DNA of 64,000 nucleotides, from positions 1,031,370 to 1,095,369 of the forward strand of contig NZ_JANLCJ010000001.1 of the NCBI RefSeq assembly GCF_024979295.1, in the 5' to 3' direction. The position numbers were made by a program, and so were the translations under genes. The stretch is from Herbiconiux daphne. GTDB lineage: Bacteria > Actinomycetota > Actinomycetes > Actinomycetales > Microbacteriaceae. Of the stretch, positions 46,960-58,345 are shown one piece after another (position 1 is the stretch's first letter; every line of letters begins with the position of its first letter). The notes under the pieces were generated by a model. That model saw nothing but the letters and a program-made list of their open reading frames with translations. It did not search any database and was not told the origin of the DNA.

Positions 46960-47598
46960 ATCAGCGATCCCCGTACAAACGACCGTATTCGAGTCCCCGA
47001 GGTGCGCCTCGTGGGTCCGGGCGGCGAGCAGGTCGGCGTCGTCAGCATCGACGTCGCCCTTCGGCTTGCCCAGGAAGCAGATCTCGACCTCGTCGAGGTC
47101 GCGCCCAATTCCAAGCCCCCGGTCGCGAAGATCATGGACTACGGAAAGTTCAAGTACGAAGCCGCGCAGAAGGCGAAAGAAGCCCGTCGCAACCAGGCGA
47201 ACACCATCCTCAAAGAGGTGCGGTTCCGTCTGAAGATCGACGTGCACGACTACGAGACCAAGCGCAAGCGTGCCGAGGGATTCCTCAAGGCCGGCGACAA
47301 GGTCAAGGCGATGATCCTCTTCCGCGGTCGCGAGCAGTCGCGTCCCGATCAGGGCGTGCGCCTGCTGCAGAGATTTGCCGAAGATGTCTCGGAGTTCGGT
47401 TCGGTCGAATCGAGCCCCACCATCGACGGACGCAACATGGTCATGGTCATTGGCCCGTTGAAGAACAAGGCCGAGGCGAAAGCCGAAGCCAATGCGAAGC
47501 GCGACGCTTCGCGGGCACGGGCTCACGAGCCCGCGTCGACCGCAACCGATTCCGCGCCCGAGGCCGACGGCACCCCGTCGGCACCGGCCGAGAACTAA
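46960..47598 (+). CDS. infC: Translation initiation factor IF-3, ATC start
   Basis: The 212-residue IF-3 prevents subunit joining and checks start codons. The conserved N-terminus reads [25 protein letters not shown] and begins right after an ATC codon at 46960-46962, which has AAGGAG with 6 bases of spacing. No ATG, GTG or TTG fits as well: the first in-frame ATG or GTG codons cut into the conserved domain. A rare start is the known basis of IF-3 autoregulation in other bacteria. Further motifs are [21 protein letters not shown] and [12 protein letters not shown]. The tail is Ala-rich. It heads infC-rpmI-rplT. Confidence 0.93.
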   Translation: MSDPRTNDRIRVPEVRLVGPGGEQVGVVSIDVALRLAQEADLDLVEVAPNSKPPVAKIMDYGKFKYEAAQKAKEARRNQANTILKEVRFRLKIDVHDYETKRKRAEGFLKAGDKVKAMILFRGREQSRPDQGVRLLQRFAEDVSEFGSVESSPTIDGRNMVMVIGPLKNKAEAKAEANAKRDASRARAHEPASTATDSAPEADGTPSAPAEN

Positions 47599-47622
47599 GC
47601 CAGCAACACACAAGGAGAACCC

Positions 47623-47817
47623 ATGCCCAAGATGAAGACCCACTCCGGGTCCAAGAAGCGTTTCAAGGTCACCGGCAGCGGCAAGATCATGAAGCAGCAG
47701 GCCGGAATGCGCCACAACCTGGAGGTCAAGGCTCCTGGGCGCAAGGCTCGTCTGAACAAAGACCAGGTGCTGTCGAAGGCAGACACCAAGGTCGCCAAGA
47801 AGCTTCTCGGCCTGTAG
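47623..47817 (+). CDS. rpmI: 50S ribosomal protein L35
   Basis: This basic 64-residue protein begins [20 protein letters not shown] after Met and contains [20 protein letters not shown], the full L35 pattern. AAGGAG precedes the ATG. It lies between infC and rplT as in most bacteria. Confidence 0.98.
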   Translation: MPKMKTHSGSKKRFKVTGSGKIMKQQAGMRHNLEVKAPGRKARLNKDQVLSKADTKVAKKLLGL

Positions 47818-47862
47818 TCACCGACTGCTGCCCGACCTGAGACCGAATAGGAATAAAGAACA

Positions 47863-48249
47863 ATGGCAAGAGTCAAGAGGGCCGTCAACGCCCACAAGAA
47901 GCGTCGCGTCATCCTCGAGCGCGCCGAGGGCTACCGCGGTCAGCGGTCGCGCCTCTACCGCAAGGCGAAGGAGCAGGTCACCCACTCCCTCGTCTACTCC
48001 TACCGTGACCGCCGTGCGCGCAAGGGCGACTTCCGCCGCCTCTGGATCCAGCGCATCAACGCGGCCTCGCGTGCGAACGGCCTGACCTACAACCGCCTCA
48101 TCCAGGGCCTCGGCCTTGCGGGCATCGAGGTCGACCGCCGTATCCTGGCCGAACTGGCCGTCAACGAGCCGGCGACCTTCACCGCCCTCGTCGAGAGCGC
48201 CAAGGCAGCCCTTCCGGCCGACACCTCGGCACCGAAGAGCGCCGCGTAA
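47863..48249 (+). CDS. rplT: 50S ribosomal protein L20
   Basis: This 128-residue early assembly protein of the large subunit begins [20 protein letters not shown] and contains [37 protein letters not shown] and [13 protein letters not shown]20 is the autoregulator of this operon in E. coli and Bacillus; no such RNA mimic was identified here. A short Ala/Lys tail ends the protein. Confidence 0.98.
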   Translation: MARVKRAVNAHKKRRVILERAEGYRGQRSRLYRKAKEQVTHSLVYSYRDRRARKGDFRRLWIQRINAASRANGLTYNRLIQGLGLAGIEVDRRILAELAVNEPATFTALVESAKAALPADTSAPKSAA

Positions 48250-48279
48250 TCACAATCGCCACAACTGAAGAGAGCGCCA

Positions 48280-49080
48280 ATGCTTGACAATCCGCGATCA
48301 CCGCGCGTTCGGGCAGTGGCGAAACTCGCCAAGAAGGGAGCCCGGTCCGAGACCGGGCTCTTTCTCTTGGAGGGGCCGCAGGCCGTCTCCGAGGCCCTGA
48401 CCTTCAGCCCCCACCTGCTGGTCGAGCTGTTCGCGACCCCGACGGCACTCGAGCGCTACGCCGACATCGCCCAGGCGGCGGCGGATGCCGAGGTCGAGGT
48501 GGAATTCGTGACCGAACAGGTTCTCGACGCCATGGCCGACACGGTCACACCTCAGGGCTTCGTGGCCGTCTGCCGCCAGTTCCCCACCGCGGTGAAAGAC
48601 ATCTTCGCGGCCGGTCCACGGCTCATTGCCGTACTCGAAGAAGTGCGTGACCCGGGCAACGCAGGCACCATCATCAGAGCAGCGGATGCCGCGGGGGCCG
48701 ACGCCGTCATCCTGACCGGTCGCTCGGTCGACCTGTACAACCCGAAAGTCGTTCGCTCCACGACGGGCTCGCTGTTCCACCTCCCCGTCGCCATGGAGGC
48801 GACGCTGCTCGACGTGGTCGAGCGCGCCCGTGCCGCCGGCCTGCAGACCCTGGCCGCCGACATCAAGGGCGACGACCTGCTCGACGTGCGCACCGCGGGG
48901 CTGCTCGCCGCCCCCACCGCCTGGGTCTTCGGCAACGAGGCCCGTGGCCTCCCCGACGAATACCTCGGCCTCGTCGACCGTGCCGTCTCGCTGCCGATCT
49001 ACGGCCAGGCCGAGTCGCTTAACCTGGCGACCGCGGCATCCGTCTGTCTCTACGAAAGCGCCTTCGCCCTGCGCTCCTGA
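48280..49080 (+). CDS. TrmH/SpoU family RNA methyltransferase
   Basis: The 266-residue protein has an N-terminal substrate-binding domain ([35 protein letters not shown]) and a SPOUT domain with motif 1 [22 protein letters not shown], motif 2 [13 protein letters not shown] and motif 3 [14 protein letters not shown]. It is likely a 23S rRNA 2'-O-methyltransferase; the target nucleotide is not predictable. It follows rplT after 30 bases and may share the operon. No clear terminator follows; a 5-bp hairpin lies just after the stop. Confidence 0.92.
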   Translation: MLDNPRSPRVRAVAKLAKKGARSETGLFLLEGPQAVSEALTFSPHLLVELFATPTALERYADIAQAAADAEVEVEFVTEQVLDAMADTVTPQGFVAVCRQFPTAVKDIFAAGPRLIAVLEEVRDPGNAGTIIRAADAAGADAVILTGRSVDLYNPKVVRSTTGSLFHLPVAMEATLLDVVERARAAGLQTLAADIKGDDLLDVRTAGLLAAPTAWVFGNEARGLPDEYLGLVDRAVSLPIYGQAESLNLATAASVCLYESAFALRS

Positions 49081-49166
49081 CCCGCCGCCTCACGGCGACT
49101 CAGCGTGTTTCGCTTCGGTCACGGTCTGCAATTACTCATTGTCGTCCCCTGAACGGGTGTGATTGG

Positions 49167-49955
49167 GTGATGCCCATGGACGCCCACACCGCCCCCGTTC
49201 GAGGCACTGCGGGTCAAGCCGATCCCCTCGTCGTCATCGACCACGTCGACAAGCACTTCGGTGAACTCCATGTGCTGAAAGACATCGACACCACGGTCGC
49301 CCGGGGCGAGGTGGTCGTGGTCATCGGCCCGAGCGGCTCGGGCAAGTCGACGCTCTGCCGGGCGATCAACCGGCTCGAGACCATCGATTCCGGCACCATC
49401 ACCATCGACGGCACGCCGCTGCCGAGCGAGGGGCGTGAGCTCGCGACGCTGCGGGCCGATGTCGGAATGGTGTTCCAGGCCTTCAACCTGTTCGCCCACA
49501 AGACGGTGCTCGAGAACGTGACTCTCGCTCCGATGAGGGTGCGCAAACTCTCACGCAAAGAGGCCGAGAAGCGCGGCATGCAACTTCTCGAGCGCGTCGG
49601 CGTCGCCGATCAGGCCTCCAAGCTGCCGGCGCAGCTCTCCGGGGGTCAGCAGCAGCGCGTGGCCATCGCCCGCTCGCTCGCGATGAACCCGAAGGTCATC
49701 CTGCTCGACGAGCCGACCAGCGCCCTCGACCCCGAGATGATCAACGAGGTGCTCGACGTGATGGTGGGGCTCGCCAAAGACGGCATGACCATGGTCGTCG
49801 TCACGCACGAGATGGGCTTCGCCCGCAAGGCCGCCGATCGCGTGATCTTCATGGCCGACGGGCGCATCGAAGAAGAGGCGACGCCGGAACAGTTCTTCTC
49901 GAACCCGCGGTCTCCGAGAGCGAAAGACTTCCTCTCCAAAATCCTCGCCCACTAG
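49167..49955 (+). CDS. gluA: Glutamate-type amino acid ABC transporter, ATP-binding protein
   Basis: The protein of about 260 residues is a polar amino acid ABC ATPase: Walker [10 protein letters not shown] near residue 54, [15 protein letters not shown], Walker [15 protein letters not shown], and the switch histidine in [16 protein letters not shown]. Starts at GTG 49167, ATG 49170 or ATG 49176 are all possible and no clear ribosome binding site decides. It opens a four-gene unit in the gluABCD order known from corynebacteria. Confidence 0.9.
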   Translation: MMPMDAHTAPVRGTAGQADPLVVIDHVDKHFGELHVLKDIDTTVARGEVVVVIGPSGSGKSTLCRAINRLETIDSGTITIDGTPLPSEGRELATLRADVGMVFQAFNLFAHKTVLENVTLAPMRVRKLSRKEAEKRGMQLLERVGVADQASKLPAQLSGGQQQRVAIARSLAMNPKVILLDEPTSALDPEMINEVLDVMVGLAKDGMTMVVVTHEMGFARKAADRVIFMADGRIEEEATPEQFFSNPRSPRAKDFLSKILAH

Positions 49956-49984
49956 GCACAACCCCATCACGAGAGGAACGAACC

Positions 49985-50845
49985 ATGAAGCACACGAAGC
50001 TTTCATTCTTCGCACTGGCGGCCGCGACCGCCGTCGTCCTGACGGCCTGCGCAGGAACGTCCGACGAACCGGCGGCCACGCCCGAGCCGGTGGCCGACTT
50101 CCCGGCCGACTCCACCATGGCCAGCATCTCCGAGGCCGGCGAGATCACCATCGGCACCAAGTTCGACCAGCCCCTCTTCGGTCTGGTGGGGCCCGACGGC
50201 ACGCCGGAGGGCTTCGACGTCGAGATCGGCACGATCATCGCGGGCAAGCTCGGCATCTCGCCCGAGAACATCAAATGGGTCGAGACCGTGTCGGCCAACC
50301 GTGAACCGTTCATCCAGAACGGCGACGTCGACATCGTGGTGGCGACCTACACCATCAACGACAAGCGCAAAGAGGTCATCTCGTTCGCCGGGCCTTACTA
50401 CGTCGCGGGCCAGTCCATCCTGACCCTGGCCGACAACGACGACATCACGAGCGAGGACGACCTCGTCGGGCAGCCCGTCTGCTCGGTGACCGGGTCGACC
50501 CCCGCGGCCAACCTCGAGACGCTCGGCGCCGAGGTCGTGCTCACCGACACCTACACGAACTGCCTCGAGCCCCTGCGCACCGGCCAGGTCGTGGCGGTCT
50601 CGACCGACAACGTCATCCTCGCCGGGCTCGCGGCCCAGAACGAGGGGGAGTTCAAGGTCGTCGGCGATCCGTTCACCGAGGAGCCTTACGGCATCGGGCT
50701 GGCGAAAGACGACACCGAGTTCCGCGACTTCATCAACGACACCCTCGAGGAGGCCTACGACGACGGCAGCTACGAGGCCGCGTGGGAGAAGACCGCGGGC
50801 CAGGTGCTGCCCTTCGTCGACCCGCCGGCCGTCGACCGGTACTGA
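49985..50845 (+). CDS. gluB: Glutamate-type ABC transporter substrate-binding lipoprotein
   Basis: The 286-residue protein has a lipoprotein signal with lipobox LTAC (Cys22), a low-complexity spacer, and a type 3 periplasmic-binding fold (ITIGTKFDQPLFGLVGPDG, EGFDVEIGTIIAGKLG, FAGPYYVAGQSIL, VCSVTGSTPAANLE). Glutamate or a related acidic amino acid is the likely ligand, judged from family resemblance. AGAGG precedes the ATG. Confidence 0.9.
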   Translation: MKHTKLSFFALAAATAVVLTACAGTSDEPAATPEPVADFPADSTMASISEAGEITIGTKFDQPLFGLVGPDGTPEGFDVEIGTIIAGKLGISPENIKWVETVSANREPFIQNGDVDIVVATYTINDKRKEVISFAGPYYVAGQSILTLADNDDITSEDDLVGQPVCSVTGSTPAANLETLGAEVVLTDTYTNCLEPLRTGQVVAVSTDNVILAGLAAQNEGEFKVVGDPFTEEPYGIGLAKDDTEFRDFINDTLEEAYDDGSYEAAWEKTAGQVLPFVDPPAVDRY

Positions 50846-50863
50846 GCGCGCGGGGGAGCCGGT

Positions 50864-51511
50864 GTGAACGTCGTCATCGACAACCTGCCCAGTTATCTCG
50901 AAGGCTTCGGCCAGACGCTGTCGCTGCTCGTGATCGCGGGCCTCGCGGCACTCGTCGTGGGCACGGTGGTCGCGGTGATGCGCATCTCGCCGGTGCCGTC
51001 GCTCAGCGGTTTCGCCGCCGTCTACACCGAGCTCCTCCGCAACACCCCGCTCACCCTGGTGCTGTTCTTCTGCGCGATCATCCTGCCCTACCTCGGTTCC
51101 GAGCTGCCCTACTTCTGGTGCGCCGTGATCGGGCTGACCGCCTACACCTCGCCGTTCGTCGCCGAGGCGCTGCGGTCGGGCGTGAACGGCGTGCCGGTGG
51201 GGCAGGCCGAGGCGGCGCGCAGCCTGGGGCTCGGCTTCGGCCAGACCGTGGGTGTCGTCATCCTGCCGCAGGCCTTCCGCATGGTGATCCCGCCCCTCAT
51301 CAACGTCATGATCGCCCTGACCAAGAACACCTCGGTGGCCGGAGCCTTCTTCGTCGCCGAGTTGTTCGGCGTGGGCCGCACGCTCGCCAACGCGAACGGC
51401 AACGCCGTCGTGGCGGTGCTGCTGGCCGTCGCCACCTTCTACCTGCTGATCACCATCCCGCTCGGCATCCTCGCCGGGCGGCTCGAGAAGAGATTCGCGG
51501 TGCAACGATGA
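50864..51511 (+). CDS. gluC: Glutamate-type ABC transporter permease
   Basis: This 215-residue inner membrane permease of the HisM/GlnP type has about five membrane segments. The coupling-helix EAA motif is QAEAARSLGLGFGQTVGVVILPQAFR near residues 108-133 (given in part here). The GTG start at 50864 follows gluB by 18 bases, with GGGGGAG as a possible ribosome binding site. The stop overlaps gluD by ATGA. Confidence 0.92.
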   Translation: MNVVIDNLPSYLEGFGQTLSLLVIAGLAALVVGTVVAVMRISPVPSLSGFAAVYTELLRNTPLTLVLFFCAIILPYLGSELPYFWCAVIGLTAYTSPFVAEALRSGVNGVPVGQAEAARSLGLGFGQTVGVVILPQAFRMVIPPLINVMIALTKNTSVAGAFFVAELFGVGRTLANANGNAVVAVLLAVATFYLLITIPLGILAGRLEKRFAVQR

Positions 51512-52443
51512 GCGCGTCCGTTCTGTTCGACGCCCCGGGGCCGAAGGCCCGGCGCCGCTCGCGCATCGCCTCGGTGATCGTGCTGCTCGCCGTGCTCGCC
51601 GGTCTCGCCTGGATCGTCATCACCCTCGCCCAGCCGCGCGAATCCGGCGGCATCACGCTGCCGGGCTACTTCGACTGGAGCCGCTGGGAGAAGCCCGTCA
51701 CCGATCCCGAATTCTGGGGCGCGGTCGGCCGGGGCCTGCTGAACACCCTGCAGGCCGCAGCGCTCGGCTCGATCATCGCGCTCGCCATCGGCATGCTCTT
51801 CGTGCTGCTGCGCACGTCGTCGCTCGCGGTCGTGCGCATCCCGGCCACGTTGGTGCTCGAGTTCTTTCGCGGCATGCCGGTGCTGCTGCTCATGCTCTTC
51901 ATCCTGCTGGTCGGGTCGACCGGAGCGTTCTGGGCCGTGGTCATCGGCCTCGGCCTCTACAACGGCGCCATCATCGGCGAAGCCCTGCGGGCCGGGGTCG
52001 TGTCACTGCCGAGGGGCCAGCGTGAGGCCGGGCTCAGTCTCGGGCTCACCCCGCTGCAGACCCGGTTGCGCATCGAGTTCCCGCAGGCGTTCCGGCAGAT
52101 GCTGCCGATCATCGTGGCCCAGCTGGTCGTGCTGCTGAAAGACACCAGCCTCGGCTACATCGTGGGCTACCCCGAGCTCATCCGCACCACCATGAACAAC
52201 CTGGCGAGCTTCTACGGCAACCGCTACCTGCTCACACTCTTCTTCGTGACGCTCGCCATCTACCTGGCGGTCAACCTGAGCCTGTCGTGGCTGGCCCGCC
52301 GTCTGGCCCGGCGCCGTTCGAGCCGCGCCGGAGGCCCGGCGGCACTGGTGACGGATGGGGCGGCGACGGGCGCCGCCGTTCTCGTCGCCGGCATCGGGGG
52401 CGCCGGCCTGATCCGGAACCCCGAAGACGCCACCACGGAATAG
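51508..52443 (+). CDS. gluD: Glutamate-type ABC transporter permease
   Basis: The 311-residue second permease subunit has a longer, basic N-terminus (GPKARRRSRIAS) and an extra first membrane helix. The core shows LGSIIALAIGMLFVLLR, FFRGMPVLLLMLFI, the EAA motif GQREAGLSLGLTPLQTRLRI, and a C-terminal Arg-rich plus Ala/Gly tail. ATG 51508 overlaps the gluC stop, so translation is coupled. Confidence 0.92.
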   Translation: MSASVLFDAPGPKARRRSRIASVIVLLAVLAGLAWIVITLAQPRESGGITLPGYFDWSRWEKPVTDPEFWGAVGRGLLNTLQAAALGSIIALAIGMLFVLLRTSSLAVVRIPATLVLEFFRGMPVLLLMLFILLVGSTGAFWAVVIGLGLYNGAIIGEALRAGVVSLPRGQREAGLSLGLTPLQTRLRIEFPQAFRQMLPIIVAQLVVLLKDTSLGYIVGYPELIRTTMNNLASFYGNRYLLTLFFVTLAIYLAVNLSLSWLARRLARRRSSRAGGPAALVTDGAATGAAVLVAGIGGAGLIRNPEDATTE

Positions 52444-52455
52444 CGGCCGCCCTGA

Positions 52456-52472
52456 GCGGTCGGGGCGACCGC
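52456..52472. terminator. Terminator-like hairpin after gluD
   Basis: GCGGTCG-GGG-CGACCGC forms a 7-bp GC stem 13 bases after the gluD stop. It lacks a T run, so factor-independent termination is doubtful. Confidence 0.4.
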
Positions 52473-52496
52473 GAGAGGCAGCCGACGTGAAGAAGC

Positions 52497-52502
52497 TAAA
52501 CT
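52497..52502 (+). promoter_or_regulatory. -10 element of pheS
   Basis: TAAACT is 8 bases before the GTG at 52511. Confidence 0.5.
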
Positions 52503-52507
52503 TGTGA

Positions 52508-53551
<1,044 letters not shown>

Positions 53552-53553
53552 TC

Positions 53554-56085
53554 ATGCGGGTGCCGATCAGTTGGCTCGCGGAGTACGTCGATCTTCCGGC
53601 GGGGGCGTCGATCGACGACATCCATGCCGCCCTCGTGAAGGTGGGGCTCGAAGAAGAGGGGTCGCACGACTTCGATCTCTCCGGCCCGATCGTCGTGGGC
53701 CAGGTGCTCGAGTTCGTCGAGGAGCCGCAGTCCAACGGCAAGACCATCCGCTGGTGCCAGGTGCGGGTCGCGCCCGAGGGCGAGCTCGCGGCCGACGGTG
53801 GTGCCGACGTGCACGGCATCGTCTGCGGTGCGCGCAACTTCTTCATCGGTGACAAGGTGGTCGTCACGCTGCCCGGCGCCGTGCTGCCCGGCGGCTTCGC
53901 GATCGCCGCGCGCAAGACCTACGGCCACCTCTCCGACGGCATGATCGCGTCGGCGCGCGAGCTCGGTCTCGGCGACGACCACGACGGCATCCTGCGCCTG
54001 TCGACCCTGGGACTCGATCCCGAGGTGGGAACGGATGCGATCCGCCTGCTGGGCCTCGACGACGCGGCCGTCGAGGTCAACGTCACACCCGATCGCGGCT
54101 ACGCGTTCTCGATCCGCGGCATCGCCCGGGAGTACTCGCACTCGACGGGCGCCGCGTTCCGCGACCCGGTCGAGCGGGTCAGCCCGGTTGTGGGCGCCGG
54201 GTTCCCCGTCACCATCCTCGACGAGGCCCCGATCCGGGGTCGCGTCGGCGCGACCGTCTTCATCACCCGCGTGGTGCGGAACGTCGACCCCACGGTGCCG
54301 TCGCCCGCCTGGCTGATCGCGCGGTTGAAGCTCGCCGGCATCCGGTCGATCTCGCTCGTCGTCGACATCACCAACTACGTCATGCTCGAATTCGGCCAGC
54401 CGATCCACGGCTACGACCTCGATGCGCTCCAGGGCGGCATCGTGGTGCGAAGGGCGACAGCGGGCGAGACCCTCGAGACCCTCGACGGGCAAACCCGCGC
54501 TCTCGACCCCGAAGACCTCGTGATCGCCGACGACCGCGGCGCCATCGGCCTGGCCGGCGTGATGGGCGGCGCGGCGACCGAGATCGGATCGGGCACCACG
54601 AACGTGCTCGTCGAGGCCGCGAACTTCGACCCCGTGTCGATCGCGCGCACCGCAAGGCGCCACAAGCTGCCGAGCGAGGCCTCGCGGCGGTTCGAGCGCG
54701 GCGTCGATCCGCTGGTCGCCGAGCCCGCGGCCGCCCGCGTGGTCGAGCTGCTCGAGACCCTCGCCGGGGGAGTCGCCGACCCGCTCGGTTCGCGCCACCA
54801 CGAGCATCCCGAGCTCGGCTCTGTGCTCGTGCCGTTCGGCTACGTCTCCGGCCTCATCGGGGTCGACTTCACCGACGACGAGATCTCGCGATCGCTCGTC
54901 GAGATCGGCGCCACGGTCGACGAGACCGAGGCCGGACTCCTCGTCACGCCGCCGTCGTGGCGGCCCGACCTCATCGACAAGGCGTCGCTCGCCGAGGAGG
55001 TCGCCCGCATCGTCGGCTACGACCGCATCCCGAGCGTGCTGCCCGTCGCGCCCCCGGGCCGCGGGCTCACCACCACGCAGGTCACCAGGCGCCGCACCGC
55101 CGACGTGCTGGCCGCCGGCGGCCTGGTCGAGGTGCTCGCCTACCCGTTCGTGAGCGCCACGCAGAACGCGCTGTTCGGCAGCCCCGATGACACCGAAGTG
55201 CCCGCGGTGCGAGTGGCCAACCCGCTCGACTCCGAGGCGGCACTGCTGCGCACGTCGCTCCTGCCTGGGCTCATCGACATCGCCCGCCGCAACCTGTCGC
55301 GCGGTCTCACCGACCTCGCGTTGTTCGAGATCGGGCTGGTCTTCCGCCCCGAGCCCGGCCGCCGCTACGGCCAGGACACCCTGCCGGTGGGCGCGGCCCT
55401 GCCGAGCACCGACGACCTCGCGGGGCTCCACGACGGCATCCCGCCCCAGCCCCGGCACGTGGGCGTGCTCGTGCTCGGCAACTCCGTCGACAAGCAGCCG
55501 GGCCAGCCCGCCGTCGCCGCCGGCATCGCCGACGTGCTCGACGTCGTGCACCTGCTCGAGTCGGCGCTCGCCGTCGCGCTGCGGGTCGACCCCGGCCGGC
55601 ACAAGTCTCTGCACCCGGGTCGCACGGCGCGGCTGTTCGTCGAGACCGCGTCGGGCGAGGTCGCCGTCGGCTGGGCCGGCGAGGTGCTTCCGGCGCTCAC
55701 CCACGAACTCGACCTGCCCCGCGTGGTGGGGGTGGCCGAGCTCGACCTCGACGTGCTGATGGCTGCCGCCGGCTCCACCATCGAGGTGGCGCCGATCAGC
55801 GGCTACCCGGCGGCCACGCAAGACCTCTCGCTCGTGGTGGCCGACTCGGTCGCGGCCGGCGACGTCGAGCGCGCGGTCGCCGAGGGCGCGGGTGACCTGC
55901 TCGAGAACATCCGTCTCGTCGACGACTACCGCGGCGCCGGGGTTCCGGATGCCGCCAAGTCACTGACCTTCGCCCTCCGCTTCCGCGCACCCGACCGCAC
56001 CCTCACGGCGGCCGAGGCGAGCGGGGCCAAACTCTCCGGTGCCGCCCGGGCCGCCGAGCGGTTCTCGGCCACGGTGCGGGAGTAG
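53554..56085 (+). CDS. pheT: Phenylalanyl-tRNA synthetase beta subunit
   Basis: The 843-residue subunit has an N-terminal tRNA-binding OB fold (VVGQVLEFVEEPQSNGK, CGARNFFIGDKVVVTLPGAVLPGG), the B3/B4 editing domain, B5, a catalytic-like core (DEVARIVGYDRIPS-type block, here AEEVARIVGYDRIPSVLP), and a C-terminal ferredoxin-like anticodon-binding domain ending FSATVRE. The domain order and length are normal. It is coupled to pheS; a hairpin follows the stop. Confidence 0.97.
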   Translation: MRVPISWLAEYVDLPAGASIDDIHAALVKVGLEEEGSHDFDLSGPIVVGQVLEFVEEPQSNGKTIRWCQVRVAPEGELAADGGADVHGIVCGARNFFIGDKVVVTLPGAVLPGGFAIAARKTYGHLSDGMIASARELGLGDDHDGILRLSTLGLDPEVGTDAIRLLGLDDAAVEVNVTPDRGYAFSIRGIAREYSHSTGAAFRDPVERVSPVVGAGFPVTILDEAPIRGRVGATVFITRVVRNVDPTVPSPAWLIARLKLAGIRSISLVVDITNYVMLEFGQPIHGYDLDALQGGIVVRRATAGETLETLDGQTRALDPEDLVIADDRGAIGLAGVMGGAATEIGSGTTNVLVEAANFDPVSIARTARRHKLPSEASRRFERGVDPLVAEPAAARVVELLETLAGGVADPLGSRHHEHPELGSVLVPFGYVSGLIGVDFTDDEISRSLVEIGATVDETEAGLLVTPPSWRPDLIDKASLAEEVARIVGYDRIPSVLPVAPPGRGLTTTQVTRRRTADVLAAGGLVEVLAYPFVSATQNALFGSPDDTEVPAVRVANPLDSEAALLRTSLLPGLIDIARRNLSRGLTDLALFEIGLVFRPEPGRRYGQDTLPVGAALPSTDDLAGLHDGIPPQPRHVGVLVLGNSVDKQPGQPAVAAGIADVLDVVHLLESALAVALRVDPGRHKSLHPGRTARLFVETASGEVAVGWAGEVLPALTHELDLPRVVGVAELDLDVLMAAAGSTIEVAPISGYPAATQDLSLVVADSVAAGDVERAVAEGAGDLLENIRLVDDYRGAGVPDAAKSLTFALRFRAPDRTLTAAEASGAKLSGAARAAERFSATVRE

Positions 56086-56098
56086 AGACCACACCGAC

Positions 56099-56117
56099 GG
56101 GGCCGGAATTCGGCCCC
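56099..56117. terminator. Terminator-like hairpin after pheT
   Basis: GGGGCCG-GAATT-CGGCCCC is a perfect 7-bp stem 13 bases after the pheT stop and just before the argC promoter hexamer. No T run follows. Confidence 0.5.
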
Positions 56118-56129
56118 TCCCGATACGGC

Positions 56130-56135
56130 TAGATT
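56130..56135 (+). promoter_or_regulatory. -10 element of the arg operon
   Basis: TAGATT is 6 bases before the argC ATG at 56142. No clear ArgR-type operator was recognised next to it. Confidence 0.5.
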
Positions 56136-56141
56136 GGATTC

Positions 56142-57188
56142 ATGGTCTATTCAGTCGCGATCGCGGGTGCCAGCGGGTACGCGGGCGGCGAAGTGCTGCG
56201 CCTCTTGGCGGGGCATCCGGACTTCGAGGTGCGCACCGTCACGGCGCACTCGAACGCCGGTGAGCTGCTGACCACCACCCAGCCGCACCTGCGCTCCTAT
56301 GCCGGGATGGTGCTGCAGGAGACCACCGCCGACGTGCTGCGCGGGCACGACGTCGTCTTTCTCGCGCTGCCGCACGGCAAGTCGGGGGCGCTCGCCGACG
56401 AGCTCGGCGACGGCAGCCTCGTGGTCGACTGCGGAGCCGATCACCGGCTCACCAGTGAAGCCGCCTGGCAGCAGTTCTACCGCTCCGACTACCACGGCTC
56501 GTGGCCCTACGGCCTGCCCGAGCTCGTGCTCGCCGACGGCGGAAAGCAACGCCAGAACCTCGCCGGAGTCAACCGCATCGCGGTGCCCGGCTGCAACGTC
56601 ACGGCGGTCAGCCTCGCGCTGGCCCCCGGAATCCAGGCCGGCGTCATCCAGCCCGCCGACCTCGTGACCGTTCTGGCGGTCGGCCCCTCGGGCGCCGGCA
56701 AGACGCTCCGCACCGACCTGCTCGCGAGTGAACTGCTCGGCTCGGCCCACGCCTACGGTGTCGGGGGAGTGCACCGCCACGTTCCCGAGATCATCCAGAA
56801 CCTCACCGGCGCCGGGGGCGAGGGCGTCTCGGTGTCGTTCACCCCGGTGCTCGTGCCGATGGCCCGCGGCATCCTCGCCACCTCGACCGCCCGGCTGCAG
56901 CCCGGAGTGAGCGCCGCCGACGTGCGGTCGGCCTGGCAGCTGGCCTACGCCGACGAGCCGTTCGTGCAGCTGCTGCCCGAGGGCTCGTTCCCCAAGGTCA
57001 GCGACACCATCGGCGCCAACACGGCCCTGATCGGTCTAGCCGTCGACGAGGCGGCCGAGCGCGTCGTGACGGTCGTCGCCCTCGACAACCTGGTCAAGGG
57101 AACCGCCGGCGCCGCCATCCAGTCCACCAACATCGCCCTCGGCCTCGCCGAGCACACCGGTCTCTCTCCGAACGGAGTCGCCCCGTGA
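56142..57188 (+). CDS. argC: N-acetyl-gamma-glutamyl-phosphate reductase
   Basis: The 348-residue NADPH-dependent enzyme catalyses the third step of arginine synthesis. It has a Rossmann start [26 protein letters not shown], and the catalytic cysteine in [16 protein letters not shown] near residue 150. [12 protein letters not shown] and PLDNL-type ends ([16 protein letters not shown]) are also seen. It is first in argCJBDFH and overlaps argJ by GTGA. Confidence 0.96.
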   Translation: MVYSVAIAGASGYAGGEVLRLLAGHPDFEVRTVTAHSNAGELLTTTQPHLRSYAGMVLQETTADVLRGHDVVFLALPHGKSGALADELGDGSLVVDCGADHRLTSEAAWQQFYRSDYHGSWPYGLPELVLADGGKQRQNLAGVNRIAVPGCNVTAVSLALAPGIQAGVIQPADLVTVLAVGPSGAGKTLRTDLLASELLGSAHAYGVGGVHRHVPEIIQNLTGAGGEGVSVSFTPVLVPMARGILATSTARLQPGVSAADVRSAWQLAYADEPFVQLLPEGSFPKVSDTIGANTALIGLAVDEAAERVVTVVALDNLVKGTAGAAIQSTNIALGLAEHTGLSPNGVAP

Positions 57189-58345
57189 GCGTCACCCGCC
57201 CCGCAGGATTCACGGCGTCCGGCGTCGTCGCCGGCCTGAAGTCGACGGGCGCGCTCGACCTCGCCCTCGTGGTGAACACCGGGCCGCGCACGAGCGCCGC
57301 CGCCGTGTTCACGTCGAACCGCGCGAAGGCGAACCCCGTGCTCTGGTCGGAGCAGGTCATCCGCGACGGCGCCGTCTCGGCCGTCATCCTCAACTCCGGC
57401 GGCGCGAACTGCTTCACCGGCTCGTTCGGGTTCCAGACCACGCACGCCACCGCCGAGGCCGTCGCCGCCGCGCTCGAGATCTCGGCCTCCGACGTGCTGG
57501 TCTGCTCGACCGGCCTCATCGGCACCGGTGACCAGACCTTCCGCGACGCCATCCTCGATCACGTGCCGGCCACGGTCAGCGCTCTCTCCCGCGACGGAGG
57601 GCCGGATGCCGCGGCCGCCATCATGACCACCGACACGCACCCCAAGCAGGCCGTCGCCGAGTCGCCGGCCGGCTGGTCGATCGGTGGCATGGCCAAGGGA
57701 GCCGGCATGCTCGCGCCGGGGCTCGCCACAATGCTCGTCGTCATCACCACCGACGCCGACCTCGACCCCGCCACCCTCGATCGCGCACTGCGGTCCGCCA
57801 CCCGTGTCACCTTCGACCGCATCGACTCCGACGGCTGCATGTCGACCAACGACACGGTCACGCTGCTCGCCTCAGGGGCCTCCGGTGTCGCCGCCGACGA
57901 GACGGAGTTCACCGAGGCGCTCACGGCACTCTGCCTCGATCTGTCGCGGCAGCTGCAGGCCGACGCCGAGGGCGCGAGCCACGACATCGCCATCGAGGTG
58001 GTGAACGCCGCCTCCGAAGATGACGCCGTGGTCGTGGGCCGCGCGGTCTCGCGCAGCAACCTGCTCAAGGCCGCCATCTTCGGCAACGACCCCAACTGGG
58101 GCCGCGTGCTTGCTGCCCTCGGCACCACGGATGCGGTCTTCGACCCCTACGAGATCGACGTCTCGATGAACGGCGTGATGGTCTGCCGTCGCGGCGAGCC
58201 GTTCGAGAGCCGCGACCTGGTCGACCTGACGCCGCGCGCCACCACGATCCTGATCGACCTCAAGTCGGGCGCATCGGCGGCCACCATCCTCACCAACGAC
58301 CTCACGCACGACTACGTGCACGAGAACAGCGCCTACGCCAGCTGA
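57185..58345 (+). CDS. argJ: Bifunctional ornithine acetyltransferase/N-acetylglutamate synthase
   Basis: The 386-residue enzyme recycles the acetyl group between ornithine and glutamate. The protein self-cleaves at a conserved threonine, visible in [11 protein letters not shown] near residue 150. Other blocks are [27 protein letters not shown] and [13 protein letters not shown]. Its presence means the cyclic arginine pathway. It shares a base with the argB start (TGATG). Confidence 0.96.
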   Translation: MSVTRPAGFTASGVVAGLKSTGALDLALVVNTGPRTSAAAVFTSNRAKANPVLWSEQVIRDGAVSAVILNSGGANCFTGSFGFQTTHATAEAVAAALEISASDVLVCSTGLIGTGDQTFRDAILDHVPATVSALSRDGGPDAAAAIMTTDTHPKQAVAESPAGWSIGGMAKGAGMLAPGLATMLVVITTDADLDPATLDRALRSATRVTFDRIDSDGCMSTNDTVTLLASGASGVAADETEFTEALTALCLDLSRQLQADAEGASHDIAIEVVNAASEDDAVVVGRAVSRSNLLKAAIFGNDPNWGRVLAALGTTDAVFDPYEIDVSMNGVMVCRRGEPFESRDLVDLTPRATTILIDLKSGASAATILTNDLTHDYVHENSAYAS

